64,000 bases of DNA from the NCBI GenBank assembly GCA_963422445.2, contig OY729512.2, forward strand, positions 5,146,001-5,210,000, given 5' to 3'. Positions within the stretch are counted from its first letter, which is position 1; each line of letters opens with the position of its first letter. Under the pieces are notes generated by a model. The model made no database searches and was not told where the DNA came from. It saw nothing but the letters and a program-made list of their open reading frames with translations. A program made the translations under genes and the position numbers. This DNA is from G963422445 sp963422445. GTDB lineage: Bacteria > Pseudomonadota > Alphaproteobacteria > Thalassobaculales > Thalassobaculaceae. Positions 61,520 through 64,000 of this stretch are shown one piece after another.

Positions 61520-61717
61520 TTACAGATACGGAAGAAACTTGCGTACGATCCGGATATCGGGCGCTGACAGCAAGGTAGTGCCACGGGTCTGGCGCTTCAT
61601 GTCCTTCGGACGCTTGCGCAGACCGTGCCGCTTGCAGGCGTAGTTGCGACGGACCTTGCCGGTCCCGGTGGTGCGAAAGCGTTTTTTCGCGCCGCTTTTC
61701 GACTTCAGCTTGGGCAT
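61520..61717 (-). CDS. rpmI: 50S ribosomal protein L35
   Basis: A 65-aa basic protein starting MPKLKSKSGAKKRF, the standard L35 start, with GKVRRNYACKRHGLRKRPKDMKRQTRGT. GGAG lies a suitable distance before the ATG at 61717. In-frame codons upstream are not part of the family. First gene of the visible rpmI-rplT-pheS-pheT operon. Confidence 0.96.
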   Translation of the reverse strand: MPKLKSKSGAKKRFRTTGTGKVRRNYACKRHGLRKRPKDMKRQTRGTTLLSAPDIRIVRKFLPYL

Positions 61718-62038
61718 TTCGATCTCCATGGTGTACGAGCCTGCCCGGCAGATCAAAACCACCGAACTCCTGGTCAACCGGCCGGGCATGCCCTGTCAGC
61801 CTCGGCGCGATCCTGCCCACAAGGGGCGTCGCCTTTTAACGGCGTTAGCCCACAAAATCAAGCACTGGCGGAGAAATTTCTCGCCGCGGCATCCTGACGG
61901 CCAATACCGGACCGGTCAGCCGCCGGCGCGATCAATCCGAAGCAAACCGACAACCCGATGTGAGGGCAATGACGTCAAGCTGGTGGAACCAGCATGACAT
62001 TCGTGGTCGTGTTCTGTGCCGGTTTCGTTCTGACGGCG
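61718..62038. other. rpmI leader / intergenic region
   Basis: About 320 bp between the rpmI start and the end of the phytanoyl-CoA dioxygenase-like gene. It presumably carries the ribosomal operon promoter and leader. A small GCTGGT-GGA-ACCAGC hairpin lies at 61979-61993 but has no T-run. Confidence 0.35.
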
Positions 62039-62950
62039 TCAGTCAACCAGTTCCGGCACTTTGGCGGGGCGGACATCGGCCTTGGCATCGAAGTCGAAGT
62101 ATCGCGCTTTCATCGCGCGCTGGTTCTCGTAAATCGAACCCTCGTGTCGTGCCGGCGGATATGGCAGCCGGATCGGCACTGGAACGACGCGCGGAACAAG
62201 AGTCGATTCGCCCGCTAGCATACGGCCCTCGTGATTCTGCCAGTCCTCGTTGAAACGTCTGAGATCCCAAGCATCCGCCGCCGCAACCTGATAGAGCAGA
62301 AGCATGCGGTCCCGGCCGGAACGGTTCTGTTCCGAGCCGTGTATCGCCCGAACATGATGAAAACTGCAGGCGCCGGCCCGGCCAGTAACCCGTGCCGCAG
62401 TGCTAAAATCAAGCGGACAGACGTCAGGATCAATCGCACCGGCAAACACGCCGTCGACATGATGATCGTAGGTCGGACCCTTGTGTGATCCCGGCATGAT
62501 CAGCAACGGGCCGTTTTCCTCCGTCATATCGTCGAGCATGACCCCGATGGCCAGGACATCGTCGTTGGTATGGGGATAGAACGCCCAGTCCTGATGCCAT
62601 TCGACCGGCGAGCCGTATTCAGCCGCCTTGATATTGATCTTGCCGCCGTGAAGACGCAGATCCGGGCCAATCAGCCGGCTCAAGACAGCAATCAGATTCG
62701 GATGCTCAGCCATCGACCGGAACAGCGGATCGACATTGTAAGGTTCCTTGATCCGGCGGACCCGCGGCTTTGTCGGCGCATGTGAAGGCTCAAGATCGTA
62801 GACGCTGTCATGATCGATCAGCCCCGCCGCATCGGCAACAAGGGAGTCAATCTTCACCCGCATCGCGGCAATCTCGTCCACGCTGAAGACATCGTCGACG
62901 ATGAGATATCCCGTCTTGTTGTAAAACGCCGCGTCCCGATCATTGATCAT
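62039..62950 (-). CDS. Phytanoyl-CoA dioxygenase family protein
   Basis: A 303-aa Fe(II)/2-oxoglutarate dioxygenase. The double-stranded beta-helix metal site is the HxD in WHQDWAF (about residue 120) with the distal His in AIHGSEQNRS (about residue 206), followed by the Arg-containing RMLLLYQ. Members hydroxylate or oxidatively modify diverse substrates, including fatty acyl-CoAs and natural products, so the role is open. It overlaps the upstream small gene by 4 bp. Confidence 0.9.
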   Translation of the reverse strand: MINDRDAAFYNKTGYLIVDDVFSVDEIAAMRVKIDSLVADAAGLIDHDSVYDLEPSHAPTKPRVRRIKEPYNVDPLFRSMAEHPNLIAVLSRLIGPDLRLHGGKINIKAAEYGSPVEWHQDWAFYPHTNDDVLAIGVMLDDMTEENGPLLIMPGSHKGPTYDHHVDGVFAGAIDPDVCPLDFSTAARVTGRAGACSFHHVRAIHGSEQNRSGRDRMLLLYQVAAADAWDLRRFNEDWQNHEGRMLAGESTLVPRVVPVPIRLPYPPARHEGSIYENQRAMKARYFDFDAKADVRPAKVPELVD

Positions 62951-63291
62951 GGGGTTCTCCCGTCCTCATCCTGCCCTGGCGCATCGCCGTCACGATCCCG
63001 GTCATCATAAGCCGCCTGCCGCGCTTGCGCCAGATGATCGGCCTCGCGGCGCCGCCGGTCCCGTTGCAGGCGATGCCGCGTCCAGATATACATGATGATT
63101 CCGACCGCGAGCCCATAAACCGCGTAGACTTGAATATTCTCCAGCCGGACCGGCGGCCCAGGGTCGGTCCAGCCGAAATGCTGTGTCAACGACAACAGGA
63201 CGACCAGCGCAACCCCGTTGACGACTCCGCGGCCGATAGGCGTCTCAATCCAGCGCAACTGCCGCTCATTCTGATTACCGGTTTCGGTCAT
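62947..63291 (-). CDS. Small membrane protein, unknown
   Basis: A 114-aa protein with two predicted helices (about residues 22-38 and 54-70) and a long charged tail rich in Arg, Asp and Gln that is likely cytoplasmic. No family is recognised. It is translationally coupled to the dioxygenase gene (4-bp overlap). Confidence 0.65.
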   Translation of the reverse strand: MTETGNQNERQLRWIETPIGRGVVNGVALVVLLSLTQHFGWTDPGPPVRLENIQVYAVYGLAVGIIMYIWTRHRLQRDRRRREADHLAQARQAAYDDRDRDGDAPGQDEDGRTP

Positions 63292-63359
63292 GCTGCCTCA
63301 CTTTATTTGATGGCTCTATTTCACGCCAGACCGGCCGCAAAGACAAGCCACCGTTGCCG

Positions 63360-64000
63360 TCACGCGAAAACAACCAGTGTCACGATGCCCAGAGTAGTCA
63401 GGCACATGCCCCCGAACTCACGCCGGCTCGGCCGCTCGCGGAACACCAGAATAGAGACCATCAGGGCGAACAGGAATTCGACCTGGGCCAGGGCCTTCAC
63501 ATACGACACGCGCTCGATGGTCATCGCGGTGAACCAGCCGATCGAGCCGAACGCGCTTGTCATGCCGACGAACAACGCCGGCTTCCAGTGTCTTGCGATG
63601 ACGCAGAAATCCTGCGGTCGCGTCACCAGGATCACGGTTGCGAGGCCGATCGTCTGCAGGGTGACGACCGTGACCAGTGTGACCGCTGCGGTATAGATGA
63701 AGTCGGGATCGCCGAAAGACAGGCTGGCTTCACGGATGTGGAAAGACGACAAGGCGAAGCAGAGACCGGCCGTGACCCCGATCGCCGCCGACGGGTTGAG
63801 CACCGAAGCCGCCAGCGCCAGTCCGCCGATCCCCGACCTTACGGCACTGATCATGACCACACCGGCAACGGACACGAAGATTGCGGTCCAGCCGTAGATA
63901 TCGATGGTTTCGGCAAAAAACACGGTTCCGAGGATCGCGGCCATGATCACTTCGCTGCGCACGTAGGTCGACCCGACCGCAAAATTGCGCATGCGAAACA
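63360..64000 (-). CDS. EamA/DMT-family transporter, partial
   Basis: The visible C-terminal 213 codons have about six to seven helices, including SEVIMAAILGTVFFAETIDIYGWTAIFVSVAGVVMI and the closing EFLFALMVSILVFRERPSRREFGGMCLTTLGIVTLV, which match the second EamA repeat. The frame stays open to the right edge, and the usual length is near 300 aa, so the N-terminal repeat is missing because of the window limit. An internal ATG at 63992 is not the start. Probably a drug/metabolite exporter. Confidence 0.82.
   Translation of the reverse strand, partial: FRMRNFAVGSTYVRSEVIMAAILGTVFFAETIDIYGWTAIFVSVAGVVMISAVRSGIGGLALAASVLNPSAAIGVTAGLCFALSSFHIREASLSFGDPDFIYTAAVTLVTVVTLQTIGLATVILVTRPQDFCVIARHWKPALFVGMTSAFGSIGWFTAMTIERVSYVKALAQVEFLFALMVSILVFRERPSRREFGGMCLTTLGIVTLVVFA

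Noticed and set aside
61979..61993. Terminator hairpin near rpmI
   Set aside because: Stem of six pairs with a 3-nt loop and no T-run.

Overview
This 64 kb window is a high-GC chromosome segment of a free-living, heterotrophic alphaproteobacterium, probably Rhodospirillales-like. The lineage is inferred from gene order and gene content. The order lapA-trpF-trpB-trpA-accD-folC faces trxA and an addA-addB-murU-amgK-tsaE operon, a typical alphaproteobacterial arrangement. Other pointers are a Fur/Mur-type regulator, TRAP and ABC importers, a hydantoinase/amidase cluster, a CbiD-CobK pair and rpmI-rplT-pheS-pheT.

Layout. 1-2.7 kb: a TRAP transporter operon (minus strand), running off the left edge. 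3.2-3.9 kb: a PaiB-like flavin-binding protein. 4.2-9.7 kb: lapA, the tryptophan genes, accD and folC. 9.8-23.6 kb: trxA, then the AddAB recombination nuclease/helicase, the MurU-AmgK cell-wall recycling pair and TsaE. This block is interrupted at 10.1-14.9 kb by mobile DNA: an ISAs1 relic, an IS630 element, a 111-bp MITE, a nonsense-mutated IS5-type element and a decayed DUF6338 gene. 24.4-33.8 kb: an amide-bond catabolism region holding a dimethylformamidase beta-like protein, hydantoinase B and A, an AtzG-like small protein plus amidase, and a gamma-glutamyltransferase. 33.9-34.5 kb: tRNA-Thr(CGT) and a Fur-family regulator. 35.0-36.5 kb: a DDE-type insertion sequence. 36.8-41.2 kb: an SsuA/NMT1-type ABC importer and an exported cyclase-family hydrolase. 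41.3-44.0 kb: a Zrg-like ABC exporter-type ATPase/permease with a His-rich loop, DUF3299 and a YjbR-like protein. 44.0-46.3 kb: cobB and cobA. 46.3-53.8 kb: an accessory island. 53.8-55.7 kb: cbiD and cobK. 55.7-57.5 kb: an oxidoreductase and a metallo-beta-lactamase-fold hydrolase. 57.6-61.7 kb: pheT, pheS, rplT and rpmI. 62.0-64.0 kb: a phytanoyl-CoA dioxygenase-like gene, a small membrane protein and an EamA transporter that runs off the right edge.

The most interesting material is in the accessory DNA. Three copies of an undescribed-looking 111-bp element (about 25-bp terminal inverted repeats) sit between perfect, different 8-bp direct repeats. Copy 3 splits an old reading frame that is restored when the element and one direct repeat are removed. 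That frame belongs to a DUF4276-like gene. Directly upstream of it lies an AAA ATPase pseudogene (variant Walker A, four in-frame stops) whose last codons are cut off by a 2.5 kb insertion sequence. Removing that insertion sequence in thought leaves the ATPase stop 9 nt before the DUF4276 start. The island therefore preserves a dead two-gene ATPase/DUF4276 operon of the kind seen in phage-defence-like modules; the defence role is inference.

Other points of note are two short two-unit repeats with identical 28-bp repeat / 33-bp spacer geometry, one between trpF and trpB and one beside an insertion sequence, and strong intercistronic hairpins in both the TRAP and ABC importer operons.
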